Of a stretch of DNA of 64,000 nucleotides, positions 1 to 7,502 are shown piece after piece; within the stretch, counting starts at the first letter, position 1; each line of letters starts with the position of its first letter. The notes under the pieces were generated by a model, which did no database searches, had not been told where the DNA came from, and saw only the letters and a list, made by a program, of their open reading frames with translations. Origin of the DNA: JBBDLF01 sp040879025 (GTDB taxonomy: Bacteria > Pseudomonadota > Gammaproteobacteria > Pseudomonadales > Pseudohongiellaceae); NCBI GenBank assembly GCA_040879025.1, contig JBBDLF010000035.1, forward strand, positions 16,185 to 80,184, in the 5' to 3' direction. The position numbers and the translations under genes were made by a program.

Positions 1-75
1 GAGGATGAGGTGACAATTGAACTGCGGCGCGGATCGAACAATCTGACAATACAGGTTACTTTGGGAACAAGATGA
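1..75 (+). CDS. C-terminal end of a protein, probably a PDZ-domain protease (partial)
   Basis: The first 24 codons are open in frame 1 and end with TGA at 73-75. They encode a short beta-rich tail ending in LTIQVTLGTR. A run of charged and hydroxyl residues followed by LTIQVTLG and a basic residue is typical of the last strand of a PDZ domain in DegP/DegQ-like periplasmic proteases, where PDZ tails often end in TVTLGER-like strings. The start lies outside the window, so neither length nor catalytic residues can be checked. Any other protein ending in a PDZ domain would fit equally well. Confidence 0.4.
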   Translation, partial: EDEVTIELRRGSNNLTIQVTLGTR

Positions 76-306
76 GCCAGGCCGGGCTCGTGCAAGGACT
101 GGCTATCCCAGCGAAATCAGGATCACTACAGCAAAAATGATCACCACCGACAAGCTTAGCAACCCCTTGCCCATACCGTGTCTTTCCGGCGCCCAGTTAT
201 ACCTTTCTTCCAATGCTGGCTAAATACTGTCCGTTTTGTAAACTGGGCTCCTACGCAAGTTGAATGGACAGACTCGTTCCGTATGCTCCTGTCCTCAGGA
301 TGGTTT

Positions 307-1362
307 ATGATGAGCGCTTTGATCAAACCCCGCTTGACACTGTCAGCCATGGCTGGCTTGGTGGTAATGCTGATGGCAACCGGCCACGCGCAGCAACGAG
401 AACAGCAACAGAAGCTGGTAATCGCTCACCGTGGCGCCAGCGGCTACCTGCCGGAACATACTCTGGAGTCAAAAGCGATGGCGTATGCCATGGGAGCGCA
501 CTACATTGAGCAGGACGTGGTGATGACCCGGGACAACGAACTGATTGTTCTGCACGATATAACACTGGACAGAACAACCGACGTAGCCACCCGTTTCCCG
601 GGCAGGGCTCGCGAAGACGGTCGCAATTACGCGATCGATTTCACCCTCGACGAAATCCGCCAGTTGCGTGCTGGAGAGGCCGCCAGGTCAGTGATGGGGC
701 AGCGACTGGCAATTTATGCCGGGCGGTTCCCCGTTGGCGAATCCCGTTTCGAGGTGCCTACGCTGGCGGAGGAAATTGAACTTGTTCAGGGGCTGAACAA
801 ATCAACCGGCCGCGATGTGGGTATTTACCCGGAAATCAAGGCGCCCGCCTTTCATCGGTCGGAAGGCAAAGACATCAGCATGGCGGTTGCACAAACGCTG
901 AAACGCTACGGGTATACAGGTCAGTCGGATAAAGTCTATTTACAAACATTTGAATTTGAAGAACTTCAAACGATTCATGACACGATCCTGCCGTCTCTGG
1001 ACATGGACATCAAGCTGGTGCAACTGATCGCGAATGACCCCGCGGCTGCCTGGATGCTCGAGGAGTCAGGGGTTGCGAGACTGGCTGAATACGCCGACGG
1101 TATCGGGCCGGATAAATCGCTGGTCATTGCGCGGCATTCGGAATCCGGTCACCTGGTGGTTGCTCCGCTTGTAGGATTCGCCCACGCCAACGGCATGGAA
1201 GTTCACCCCTATACCTTCCGCCGTGACGAGGGGCAGATACCAGGTTACGCCGACAGCTTCAACGAGTTGTTGCGCGTGTTTTACTTCGAGGCGGAAGTGG
1301 ACGGGGTGTTTACCGATTTTCCGGATTCGGCGGTAGACTTTTTGAGACAGCAAACCCGATGA
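307..1362 (+). CDS. glpQ: Periplasmic glycerophosphodiester phosphodiesterase (GDPD family)
   Basis: Predicted secreted enzyme of about 351 residues that hydrolyses glycerophosphodiesters to glycerol-3-phosphate and an alcohol. After a signal peptide ending near GHA-QQ comes the GDPD signature: VIAHRGASGYLPEHT carries the catalytic HRG, then YIEQDVVMTRD and LIVLHDITLDRT supply the acidic metal ligands and second catalytic His. PEIKAP and a C-terminal DGVFTDFPD strand complete the TIM-barrel pattern. This is the layout and size of periplasmic GlpQ. I chose ATG 307 (or 310) because AGGA lies 6-9 bases upstream and the signal peptide begins there; a longer reading from 178 would put about 43 unlikely residues in front. 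The stop is 7 bases before the next gene, suggesting cotranscription with the SDR. Substrate is inferred from family. Confidence 0.9.
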   Translation: MMSALIKPRLTLSAMAGLVVMLMATGHAQQREQQQKLVIAHRGASGYLPEHTLESKAMAYAMGAHYIEQDVVMTRDNELIVLHDITLDRTTDVATRFPGRAREDGRNYAIDFTLDEIRQLRAGEAARSVMGQRLAIYAGRFPVGESRFEVPTLAEEIELVQGLNKSTGRDVGIYPEIKAPAFHRSEGKDISMAVAQTLKRYGYTGQSDKVYLQTFEFEELQTIHDTILPSLDMDIKLVQLIANDPAAAWMLEESGVARLAEYADGIGPDKSLVIARHSESGHLVVAPLVGFAHANGMEVHPYTFRRDEGQIPGYADSFNELLRVFYFEAEVDGVFTDFPDSAVDFLRQQTR

Positions 1363-1369
1363 GGAGCTT

Positions 1370-2062
1370 ATGGCCACAGTATTGATTACCGGGACAAACC
1401 GGGGTATCGGTCTGGAGTTTGTTACCCAGTACATAGCACGGGGATACCGCGTCATCGCCACCTGCCGCAATATTGAAATGGCTGACGAGTTACGCCAGTT
1501 GCAGATGACTCATGGCACGCTGCTGGTCCGGGAGCTGGATGTGGCGAAGCAGGAGTCGATCAAGGATTTCGCCCAGGCGGTCAAAGGGGAGAACATCGAC
1601 ATCTTTATCAACAATGCGGGCGTGAGCGGGCCGCGGGATATGGGGTTTGGCAAGGTAGACGCCCGAAGCTGGGCGTCGGTGCTGCTGGTCAATACGATCG
1701 CGCCGCTGATGCTCACCCAGGCTCTGTTCAAGTCTCTGCAGCGAGGCGGTCAGAAAAAGCTGGTTTACCTGAGCTCAAAAATGGGCTCTATTAGCGAAAA
1801 TACCAGCGGGGGCAGTTATGTGTACCGCAGTTCCAAAACGGCGCTCAACCAGGTGGTCAAGAGCCTGGGTATCGATCTGGCGGACGAGGGCTTTATCGCA
1901 GCGGCATTGCACCCGGGGTGGGTACTTACCGACATGGGCGGTCCCAACGCGCTCATTGACGCCGCTACCAGCGTGAGGGGCATGATGGAAGTCATAGATA
2001 AACTGCAGCCGGATCATACCGGCCTGTTCATCAACTACGACGGCAATATTCTGCCCTGGTGA
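1370..2062 (+). CDS. Short-chain dehydrogenase/reductase, CsgA (C-factor)-like
   Basis: A 230-residue classical-type SDR. The nucleotide-binding motif LITGTNRGIG sits at the N-terminus, NNAGV is near residue 80, and the catalytic triad is seen as Ser in LSSKMGS, Tyr in SYVYRSSK and the Lys three residues on. The HPGWV segment after the catalytic region is typical of the C-factor/sniffer subfamily. No signal peptide, so cytoplasmic and NAD(P)-dependent. GAGGAG lies just before the ATG, and the gene starts 7 bases after the GDPD stop, so the two are probably one transcript although no shared pathway is evident. The substrate cannot be read from the sequence. Confidence 0.85.
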   Translation: MATVLITGTNRGIGLEFVTQYIARGYRVIATCRNIEMADELRQLQMTHGTLLVRELDVAKQESIKDFAQAVKGENIDIFINNAGVSGPRDMGFGKVDARSWASVLLVNTIAPLMLTQALFKSLQRGGQKKLVYLSSKMGSISENTSGGSYVYRSSKTALNQVVKSLGIDLADEGFIAAALHPGWVLTDMGGPNALIDAATSVRGMMEVIDKLQPDHTGLFINYDGNILPW

Positions 2063-2192
2063 CCAGACCTTCGCGGGATGGAAGAGCGGGTTGATCTCGC
2101 CCACTGCAAGCAAATGTGGTAGGGTGTGATCCCCGGTTGCCGGATTGGAACAGGGGCCACTCCCCCACTTCCTTGACTCACACTATTTTGAC

Positions 2193-2807
2193 ATGACTTT
2201 CAGGCTACCTTTGTGGGCATGCGGTTTTCTTTTGCTGATACCGGGCGCACTCCACGTAACGCCGGCATCCGCCCATGGCGGTGTGGCGTTTGCCGACGAT
2301 CAGTGTGTCATCAATATTGATTATCTGACCGCCCACTTCACGGTCTATCAACCTGAGACCCGCGGTAATGAGGAATTCTGCGAAGATATTCCCGATGTGA
2401 CCGACAGCATTTTCGTGATGGAATATCTTCATGACTATCTGCGGCAGATGCCGGTGGACTTCAGGATTATCCGCGACATCAATGGCGTCGGACGATTCGC
2501 CCGCTGGGAAGACGTCCAGGTCATCGAAGATCTTGCCGCCGCCACGGTCTTCTATCAACCAACTATTGTGCAGACAGATGGCAACTACACCATCAGGCAT
2601 GCCTTCGAAGAAAAAGGCACCTATATCGGTATCGTGACGGCGAGACACCCGGTGCAGGACAGAACCTACAGGGCCGTGTTCTACTTCCAGGTCGGCGGCT
2701 TTGACTGGGGAACAATTCCCCTGTTTATCGCGCTGGCGCTGCTGTTGCAGGCTGGCTACTGGCTTGCCGGCGGCGGCCTGGCGCGACTCAGGCAATCACG
2801 TCAGTGA
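2193..2807 (+). CDS. Exported protein with C-terminal membrane anchor, first gene of the copper oxidase cluster
   Basis: About 204 residues. An N-terminal signal peptide (hydrophobic LLLIPGALHV, ending near ASAHG) is followed by an extracytoplasmic region of about 140 residues with two cysteines (DDQCVINIDY and EEFCEDI), then a single C-terminal membrane helix and a basic tail. The topology is therefore periplasmic with a C-terminal anchor. I do not recognise the family. The strand-rich pattern TYIGIVTARH...YRAVFYFQVGG near the end resembles an immunoglobulin-like or cupredoxin-like sandwich, but no copper motif is visible. The gene is 19 bases upstream of the multicopper oxidase on the same strand, so a role in assembly of, or electron transfer to, that oxidase is plausible. 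ATG 2193 was preferred over TTG 2145 because the signal peptide begins there; no clear ribosome site is seen. Confidence 0.7.
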   Translation: MTFRLPLWACGFLLLIPGALHVTPASAHGGVAFADDQCVINIDYLTAHFTVYQPETRGNEEFCEDIPDVTDSIFVMEYLHDYLRQMPVDFRIIRDINGVGRFARWEDVQVIEDLAAATVFYQPTIVQTDGNYTIRHAFEEKGTYIGIVTARHPVQDRTYRAVFYFQVGGFDWGTIPLFIALALLLQAGYWLAGGGLARLRQSRQ

Positions 2808-2826
2808 TACATGGAATATCAGGCCT

Positions 2827-4506
2827 ATGAAGAAGACGGGCAAACTTGCTGTCAGCGCCGCCGTGGCCGCCTCGGCAATCATCATCAGCATTATGCTGAT
2901 CCCTCCTCAATGGTATTCCGACAACCTGAGAATGCGCCTCGGAGAGTGGTTCGGTGCACCCGAGTACCGTCTGCCGGAAAGCGCGTCGACGACTCTGGAG
3001 CTGAATCCGGATGAGACCGAGGAGGCATGCCCCGAAGATCTCGCCGGCTGGCGTAATGAGGCCGTTATCGAGCAAGTGACCATAGCCGCGGTGCCGGGCT
3101 GCAAGGCGGACAACCCCTACGCCGTGGCGGCATTCGTGCGCGGCACCAATAACGTATCCGAACAGACCTTGATGCGGTCCGGGCTCACTCCCGACGCCGT
3201 GGTCAAAGGACGCGATCTTGACGGAGACGGCGATCCGGACGAGATTCATATCCGGCTGGAAGTCGTGGAGTTAAACGGCGGCTCACCGGAATCCGGCGAA
3301 CCCGTAGTGCAGTATTCGATTGCTCCTGGTGTGACACCGGGTTTATGGGTATTCGCTCCCAAGATGCTTGGGATGGCAACCGAAAATTTCGAGTCGAACC
3401 GGGCCCGCGAAATGCTGCGCAGCCCTTCCCCCACCATCCGCGTCGAAGAGGGGGATCGCGTGTTCATTACGCTGGAAAACAGCCACTATATGCCGCATAC
3501 GATGCATTTTCACGGCGTGGATCACCCGTTTCTTGATGGAAATGGAGAAGGTAACGACGGCGTCCCGATCACCAGCGAAATGCCGGTGCAGCCTGGTCAG
3601 GCGCGCACCTACGAGATGCAGCCGCGGCAGCCGGGAACCATGTTCTATCACTGTCATGTGCAGGTACAGGTTCATGTATTGATGGGTTTGCAGGGAATGT
3701 TTGTCGTTGAGGAAAATCGTCCGAACAACTGGCTGCAGACCATGAACATCGGTGCCGGACAGGTTCGCGCCTCATCCCGGGCGGTGCGGGAGGAATACGA
3801 CAGCGAACACGACCTGCATTACACCAACCTGTATTCAGAATTGAACAGCCGCGTTCAGCAAAGCAATGACGCGGAGGCAATCACCCATTCGGTGAATCGT
3901 CTGTTTAACATCACCGAGGCCAGCTCCGATTACTTTCTGCTCAACGGGCGGTCTTTTCCGTATACCTTTCAGGAATCTCTGGTGGTGGTGCGTCCGGATC
4001 AGCGCAGTAAACTGCGTGTGGTCAACGGCGGCAGCACGGGTATCGCGCTGCATACCCATGGTCACAAGGTTACCGCAACGCATTTTGACGGAGTCGAACT
4101 GAATTCGGCATCGCGGATAATCCGCGATGTATTCTGGATTGCAAGCGCGCAGCGGGTGGACCTGGAACTGGACACCCGTAATGACGGCTTGCACTCTTAT
4201 GGCAGCGGCGTCTGGTTGCTGCACGATCACCAGGAGCAGGGTGTGACGAACGACGGGATCGGACCGGGTGGCAATGTAGGCGCGATTGTTTATGAAGAGT
4301 TTCTTGATGAGAGCGGCTGGCCGACCATGTACGGTGAAGACTGGTCACAGTTTTTCAATCCCGGGTACTACCGCAGACCGGTTCCAGGCGGAGGCGAGGT
4401 CATCAGCAGCGGCATGTTGTTGCGTCTGATTGCCCTGGGAATGGCGCTGGGGGTCGCTGCAGCCAGTTTGACAACGCTGTTCCGCGTCGCGTTCAAAAAC
4501 CGCTGA
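2827..4506 (+). CDS. Membrane-anchored two-domain multicopper oxidase, type 1 copper in the first domain
   Basis: A 559-residue copper oxidase with an N-terminal membrane helix (residues 7-25) and a C-terminal helix just before the end. All four copper-cluster His pairs are present: HTMHFHG (H227, H229), YHCH (H275, H277), LHTHGH (H409, H411, H413) and LHDH (H466, H468). The type 1 site appears to be in the first cupredoxin domain: C276 sits between the two His of YHCH and is followed by H283. The last motif is HDH, so the cysteine that in laccases lies there is replaced by Asp. That is the arrangement of two-domain type C oxidases. Residues 30-165 form an extra unassigned domain containing DLDGDGDPDE. 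The stop codon overlaps the start of the cupredoxin gene by one base. Substrate unknown. Confidence 0.85.
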   Translation: MKKTGKLAVSAAVAASAIIISIMLIPPQWYSDNLRMRLGEWFGAPEYRLPESASTTLELNPDETEEACPEDLAGWRNEAVIEQVTIAAVPGCKADNPYAVAAFVRGTNNVSEQTLMRSGLTPDAVVKGRDLDGDGDPDEIHIRLEVVELNGGSPESGEPVVQYSIAPGVTPGLWVFAPKMLGMATENFESNRAREMLRSPSPTIRVEEGDRVFITLENSHYMPHTMHFHGVDHPFLDGNGEGNDGVPITSEMPVQPGQARTYEMQPRQPGTMFYHCHVQVQVHVLMGLQGMFVVEENRPNNWLQTMNIGAGQVRASSRAVREEYDSEHDLHYTNLYSELNSRVQQSNDAEAITHSVNRLFNITEASSDYFLLNGRSFPYTFQESLVVVRPDQRSKLRVVNGGSTGIALHTHGHKVTATHFDGVELNSASRIIRDVFWIASAQRVDLELDTRNDGLHSYGSGVWLLHDHQEQGVTNDGIGPGGNVGAIVYEEFLDESGWPTMYGEDWSQFFNPGYYRRPVPGGGEVISSGMLLRLIALGMALGVAAASLTTLFRVAFKNR

Positions 4507-5192
4507 TGTCGACTCGATGCATTGCATTTTTCGTGACTGTTATCACAAGTGTATTGTGGTTTCCCGGGCTGGTGTTTTCCCAACATGAGCATCATCACCA
4601 TCATGGCATGAATGTGGATGCGGACGGTATGGTCATGAATCACAATGCTACCGAGTTGCCTCTGGACTGTGCCGAGATCTCATCCACTTATGAATTTACC
4701 GTGCGAGTCGGGACGTCACATGCTTCGCTGCCTGGAGTCGTATTTGGCATGAGCCAGCATGAATTCGCGGTGGCACCCTGCAGCCTGGTTACCATCAATT
4801 TCGTTAATGAAGATGAGATTCGACATCAGTTCATGGTCCATGGCCTGCCGATGTATCTTTATCCCCAGGGTATGTTTCATCTGGAAGCAGCGGGCGGCAC
4901 AGAGCGTAGCGGGTCCTTCATCGTTCCCGGCGACGATCAGACCTATCTTATTCATTGTGATATGGCACAGCATATGGAAAAGGGAATGAAAGCCCAACTG
5001 GTGGTGGGCGCTGGAAGCGGCGACCTCTGGAGTGTGCCGGGCATCAGCCAGAATTTTCTCAACAACAGCGGTTTGGGGACCGTGAGTCGTAACAAGGGTG
5101 TGCTGGGCGCATTGCTCGTTGCGATTATGGCGATCATGAGCTTTTTGGTGCTGTTATACTTGGGTAAAGGTGAACAAAATGGTATTGAGTGA
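4506..5192 (+). CDS. Membrane-anchored blue copper protein (cupredoxin)
   Basis: A 228-residue protein with a signal peptide, a His/Met-rich segment after it (HEHHHHHGMN and MVMNH), a cupredoxin domain at about residues 55-170 and a C-terminal membrane helix. Type 1 copper ligands are visible: H107 or H112 (RHQFMVH), then C151, H156 and M161 in HCDMAQHMEKGM. The C-x4-H-x4-M spacing is that of rusticyanin/sulfocyanin-like proteins. The His-rich N-terminus may bind or buffer copper. The ATG shares its A with the TGA of the multicopper oxidase gene (TGATG), implying translational coupling. The simplest inference is that this is the oxidase's electron donor or acceptor at the outer face of the cytoplasmic membrane. 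A short T-rich run follows the stop but no convincing terminator hairpin. Confidence 0.85.
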   Translation: MSTRCIAFFVTVITSVLWFPGLVFSQHEHHHHHGMNVDADGMVMNHNATELPLDCAEISSTYEFTVRVGTSHASLPGVVFGMSQHEFAVAPCSLVTINFVNEDEIRHQFMVHGLPMYLYPQGMFHLEAAGGTERSGSFIVPGDDQTYLIHCDMAQHMEKGMKAQLVVGAGSGDLWSVPGISQNFLNNSGLGTVSRNKGVLGALLVAIMAIMSFLVLLYLGKGEQNGIE

Positions 5193-5323
5193 GGGTCTTT
5201 TTTACTGAATTTTGGGGTACAATTGGGCAGGCTGCCCCTGTAACGGCGGTGCTGACAATGACAGTAACAGTAACACTGACAGAGTATGGTTTCTCAAGCT
5301 CCAGCCGTGACAGGTGAATCGCT

Positions 5324-5875
5324 TTGAACGCCAAGATTCTCAGATTGAACAAAGCCGGCCTGCCGGTTTCCTGGCTTACCCGGGAAGAGACGGCTACCCT
5401 GATGGTGAAAGACCAGATCATCTGGACACTGGGTAGCACCGTGCTCGAAATCAGGGGCGGTTTCAACCGGCTCGGGATGCAGTCTGTACTCCGGCTCCCC
5501 AGTATCGTTGCCTGTGACGGCAAGGTTCACCAGGACAATTTTGATCCTCCTCTGGAAAACAAATTCCTGTTCCGCCGCGACAAAAACCTGTGTCTGTATT
5601 GTGGCGGTGAATTTCACGTGCACGAATTGTCCCGCGATCATGTTCAGCCGATTTCCCGCGGAGGCAGGGACATCTGGACCAATGTAGTGACGGCGTGCCG
5701 CCGATGCAATAATCGCAAGGCGGACCGCAGCCCCGAAATGTCCGGAATGGAATTGCTGGCGGTGCCATTTGTTCCCAATCAATACGAATTTCTCTACCTT
5801 TCCAACCATAACGTGCTCGCCGACCAGATGGAATTTCTTCAGGCGCGCTTTTCCAGCCATATCAGCCTTTCCTGA
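5324..5875 (+). CDS. HNH endonuclease domain protein
   Basis: A 183-residue cytoplasmic protein with a C-terminal-half HNH nuclease domain: CLYC, then LSRDHVQPISRGG, the WTNVV Asn, and CRRCNNRK. This is the zinc-bracketed HNH form (two CxxC pairs) with the DH-x-x-P catalytic region intact. The N-terminal 85 residues are a separate segment common in chromosomally conserved proteobacterial HNH proteins not tied to restriction systems. The start is TTG at 5324, preceded by AGGTGA at 5312-5317; no ATG is available near by. No methyltransferase or other restriction gene is adjacent, so a restriction role is not supported. In-vivo substrate unknown. Confidence 0.8.
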   Translation: MNAKILRLNKAGLPVSWLTREETATLMVKDQIIWTLGSTVLEIRGGFNRLGMQSVLRLPSIVACDGKVHQDNFDPPLENKFLFRRDKNLCLYCGGEFHVHELSRDHVQPISRGGRDIWTNVVTACRRCNNRKADRSPEMSGMELLAVPFVPNQYEFLYLSNHNVLADQMEFLQARFSSHISLS

Positions 5876-6025
5876 TTCCACCGACAAGCCTGGCACAGAG
5901 CATCGGCCTGGCCTTATTCTGGATCAAGCATTACAAATGGCGCATGGACTGCGAACCATGGAACGAGGCGGATTCCCCGGCGACTGACTCCGGTCATTAG
6001 GGCAGCCATAGAGCTGTTCAGAGGT

Positions 6026-7312
6026 TCACTGGTTCGCAGGGATGCGATTTCCGGCGATCCATACCGATTCGATGGTTTTGGTATTCTCAATATTGTCCAG
6101 GGGATTACCCGTGAGCACAACCAGGTCACCCCATTTTCCCGGCTCCAGCGTGCCCACATCATCGAGGCCCAGGCAGTCCGCGGCCGTCCCCGTGGCTGAT
6201 TGAATCGTTTGCATCGGTGACATGCCCGCGTCAACCATCATCTGCATTTCCAGATGTTCAAAGTAGCCCTGAAAGCGTGCCGCCGGACCGCTGTCTGTAC
6301 CCATGGCTATCGGGGCCCCGTTTTCAGCCAGTCGATCCAGATTGTTCATCGCTGTCACCAGCGCCGCCTTGTATTGCTGGGCTGAATCATTGTTACGCAC
6401 GCGCTGCTGCCGCTCGGGCCGCAGCAGTTCATTAATGACCTGAGGGTCAACTTCACTGCGGAAAAAGGGATCAGAGAAAAAGTCCGGTTCCTCTTCGTAA
6501 ACAAAGGTCGACACCTCCCGGGTGAGGGTGGGTGAGTAACAGACATTATTCTCGATCAGCAGGTCGATCAGTTCATCGTCAACTTCCTGATCCCTGATAC
6601 TGTGAGCGATAAAATCAGCGCCGGCTTCGAGAACCGCCTTTGCATCCTCCAGATAATACAAGTGGACCGCCAACGGTAAACCGCGGCGATGAGTCTGATC
6701 AAGAATGGCGAGATAGACCTCGGGCTGCATTTTTTGAGACCTGCCGAGATTGTCATCAATGCGAATCTTGATGAAATCAGCGCCCATGTCCGCGATTTCA
6801 TCGACAGATCCCCGGGCTGCAGCCGGATTGTCATCTGTTATCACCGGCCCTGCCACGTAAAGCCGGGATCGCTGCAACGACGGATTATTCTGGCTGTCAC
6901 GGAGTTGAAAGCCCTCCTGTGCATCACCGCCGAGGCTGTTGACCGTGGTGATGCCATAGCGGGCATAGAGGCGCAACTGGCGCTGCAGATTGTCCAGGTT
7001 ATAGTGGCCACCTTCCAGGCCCATGACGTCACCGACGTGGCCATGGCTGTTAATCAGACCGGGAATGAGGGTCTTGCCGCTGACGTCGATGAGTTCTGCT
7101 CCTGCGGGCACAGTGACCGCGGACCGTTCACCGACAGCCGTAATACGGCCGTCCGTGATAACCACCACGCCGTTTTCCAGAGGAGCACGGCCGGTGCCGT
7201 CAATTATTCTTGCGCCGGTAAAAGCAATTGCGCCTTCATTGGCCAGTGTCACCGGCGTGGCGATGAACAGGCTGCAGAGCAGAAGCGTGGTGGAGAGTCG
7301 GGAAGGTATCAT
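6026..7312 (-). CDS. Secreted metal-dependent amidohydrolase (imidazolonepropionase/prolidase-like)
   Basis: A 428-residue amidohydrolase-superfamily enzyme with a signal peptide (start MIPSRLST, cleavage near TLANEG). The superfamily pattern is clear: the N-terminal strand ITDGRITAVG, metal motif LINSHGHVGD, a Lys in DFIKIRIDD that may be carbamylated, His in LAVHLYYLED and FIAHSIRD, the catalytic Asp in MGTDSGP, and the C-terminal GTLEPGKWGDLVVLTGNP strand. Exported members often act as dipeptidases or prolidases or hydrolyse cyclic amides; the exact substrate is not readable. CCAGGAG lies 7 bases before ATG 7312, so a longer open frame to 7597 is rejected. The gene is divergent from the alpha/beta hydrolase at 7503 across 190 bases, and convergent with the HNH gene. 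Confidence 0.85.
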   Translation of the reverse strand: MIPSRLSTTLLLCSLFIATPVTLANEGAIAFTGARIIDGTGRAPLENGVVVITDGRITAVGERSAVTVPAGAELIDVSGKTLIPGLINSHGHVGDVMGLEGGHYNLDNLQRQLRLYARYGITTVNSLGGDAQEGFQLRDSQNNPSLQRSRLYVAGPVITDDNPAAARGSVDEIADMGADFIKIRIDDNLGRSQKMQPEVYLAILDQTHRRGLPLAVHLYYLEDAKAVLEAGADFIAHSIRDQEVDDELIDLLIENNVCYSPTLTREVSTFVYEEEPDFFSDPFFRSEVDPQVINELLRPERQQRVRNNDSAQQYKAALVTAMNNLDRLAENGAPIAMGTDSGPAARFQGYFEHLEMQMMVDAGMSPMQTIQSATGTAADCLGLDDVGTLEPGKWGDLVVLTGNPLDNIENTKTIESVWIAGNRIPANQ

Positions 7313-7502
7313 AGGGTGCTCCTGGTATTTTTGCCTTCTATATCGGATTGTAAGAGAGTTGACTCTGATCCGATTGTACCTGATTATCCAGCCAAAACCG
7401 CCGGTGCGGAATAGCCGGAGCGACGGATTTGACCGGTAACAGAATTTCAATGAAACTTGAGTCAATAATGACGACATCCCAGAGAAATTCAGAGAGGCAT
7501 CC

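Noticed and set aside
2701..2826. Longer N-terminus for the multicopper oxidase
   Set aside because: It would overlap the previous gene by over 100 bases and displace the clear N-terminal membrane helix that starts at ATG 2827.
5324..5875. HNH protein as part of a restriction or defence system
   Set aside because: No methyltransferase, helicase or other defence gene is adjacent, and this HNH type is widespread as a single chromosomal gene.
6016..6028. Sequence similar to the complement of the GGAACCTCTGA repeat near 6019
   Set aside because: Only about 10 bases match and part lies in a stop-codon region; too short to separate from chance.
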